A program made the translations under genes and the position numbers. 64,000 nt of DNA from Hyphomicrobiales bacterium. Lineage in GTDB: Bacteria; Pseudomonadota; Alphaproteobacteria; Rhizobiales; Beijerinckiaceae. The stretch lies in the NCBI GenBank assembly GCA_900473415.1, contig UCLR01000003.1, positions 248,001 through 312,000 of the forward strand, given 5' to 3'. The notes under the pieces were generated by a model. The model did no database searches, was not told the DNA's origin, and was given only the letters and a program-made list of their open reading frames with translations. The first letter of the stretch is position 1, and every line of letters begins with the position of its first letter. Shown here one piece after another: positions 63,815 to 64,000 of the stretch.

Positions 63815-64000
63815 TCAGTTGGCCGGGGCGATGTCGATCATCGACTGGCTGGAGAAGCCGACGCCGCGGATCTTCTCGGGCAAAACGACACGCTTGCCAT
63901 AGGCCAGGCTCTGCACCGGCTGGTAGATCGGCGCGAACGGGTACTGCGACAGCACATACTCGTGGTATTTCGTGAAGTTCGCGACGCGCTCGTCCCAAGT
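63815..64000 (-). CDS. C-terminal end of a family-5 ABC substrate-binding protein (runs off the window)
   Basis: Only the last 61 codons or so are visible, reading WDERVANFTKYHEYVLSQYPF and ending SQSMIDIAPAN before a TGA. The frame is open to the window edge. The ending and its position directly before a dppB-type gene on the same strand identify it as the binding protein of that transporter. The rest of the gene lies beyond position 64000. Confidence 0.7.
   Translation of the reverse strand, partial: TWDERVANFTKYHEYVLSQYPFAPIYQPVQSLAYGKRVVLPEKIRGVGFSSQSMIDIAPAN

Overview
The window is high-GC DNA (roughly two-thirds G+C by eye), densely coded on both strands, with many 1-8 bp gene overlaps and GTG/TTG starts. 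Gene content points to an alphaproteobacterium of the order Hyphomicrobiales. The evidence is a urease operon in the order ureD-A-hupE-B-C-E-F-G, an aerobic-type cobF, dapD, an aapJQM general amino-acid transporter, a DUF982 protein, and a great many solute importers. A Bosea-like genus would fit, but that is inference from gene content only.

Layout. 1-6540: end of a D-aminopeptidase-like hydrolase, an orphan family-5 solute-binding protein, an aldose-1-epimerase-like protein, an orphan TRAP binding protein, a small unknown protein, cobF and dapD. 6598-11336: a DUF1269 membrane protein, a 14-helix-type MFS exporter, an isochorismatase-like hydrolase, and an exported caspase-like protein preceded by a perfect CRP-type palindrome. 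11423-22258 (minus strand): an M81 (MlrC-like) metallopeptidase, a Dpp-type binding protein and two permeases, followed 42 nt later by the complete urease operon. 22520-27067: an Ssu/Tau-type ABC importer with a luciferase-like monooxygenase, then hemC.

27404-38983 is the most interesting block. A plus-strand set holds an FMN 2-hydroxyacid dehydrogenase, an NtaA-type monooxygenase, a LigI-like amidohydrolase, a LysR regulator and a flavin reductase fused to a winged-helix domain. It converges on a minus-strand set of livK-G-F-H-M, an RraA-type aldolase and a second flavin reductase. Together they look like an import and oxidative degradation pathway, possibly ending in a 4,5-protocatechuate-like lower route. 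The substrate is unknown.

39786-49213: a polar-amino-acid-type ABC importer, a 2-hydroxyacid dehydrogenase and a GntR regulator face a divergent operon of an enolase-superfamily dehydratase, an SDR, a PLP desulfhydrase-like enzyme and a FAD amino-acid-oxidase-like enzyme. Next come an IS3-type transposase scrap and a DUF982 gene. 49856-59981: aapJQM without aapP, then a complete dppABCDF-like operon ending in a muconate-cycloisomerase-family enzyme. 59982-60487 is an A+T-rich patch with one small doubtful ORF. 60488-64000 (minus): a second M81/Dpp set whose binding protein runs off the window.

Overall this is a nutrient-scavenging region. It holds eight ABC-importer loci plus one TRAP binding protein, each paired with enzymes for peptides, amino or sugar acids, urea, or xenobiotic-like compounds. 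I saw no rRNA, tRNA, CRISPR array, intact insertion sequence or origin. Start codons were chosen by ribosome-binding site and family N-terminus where stated.
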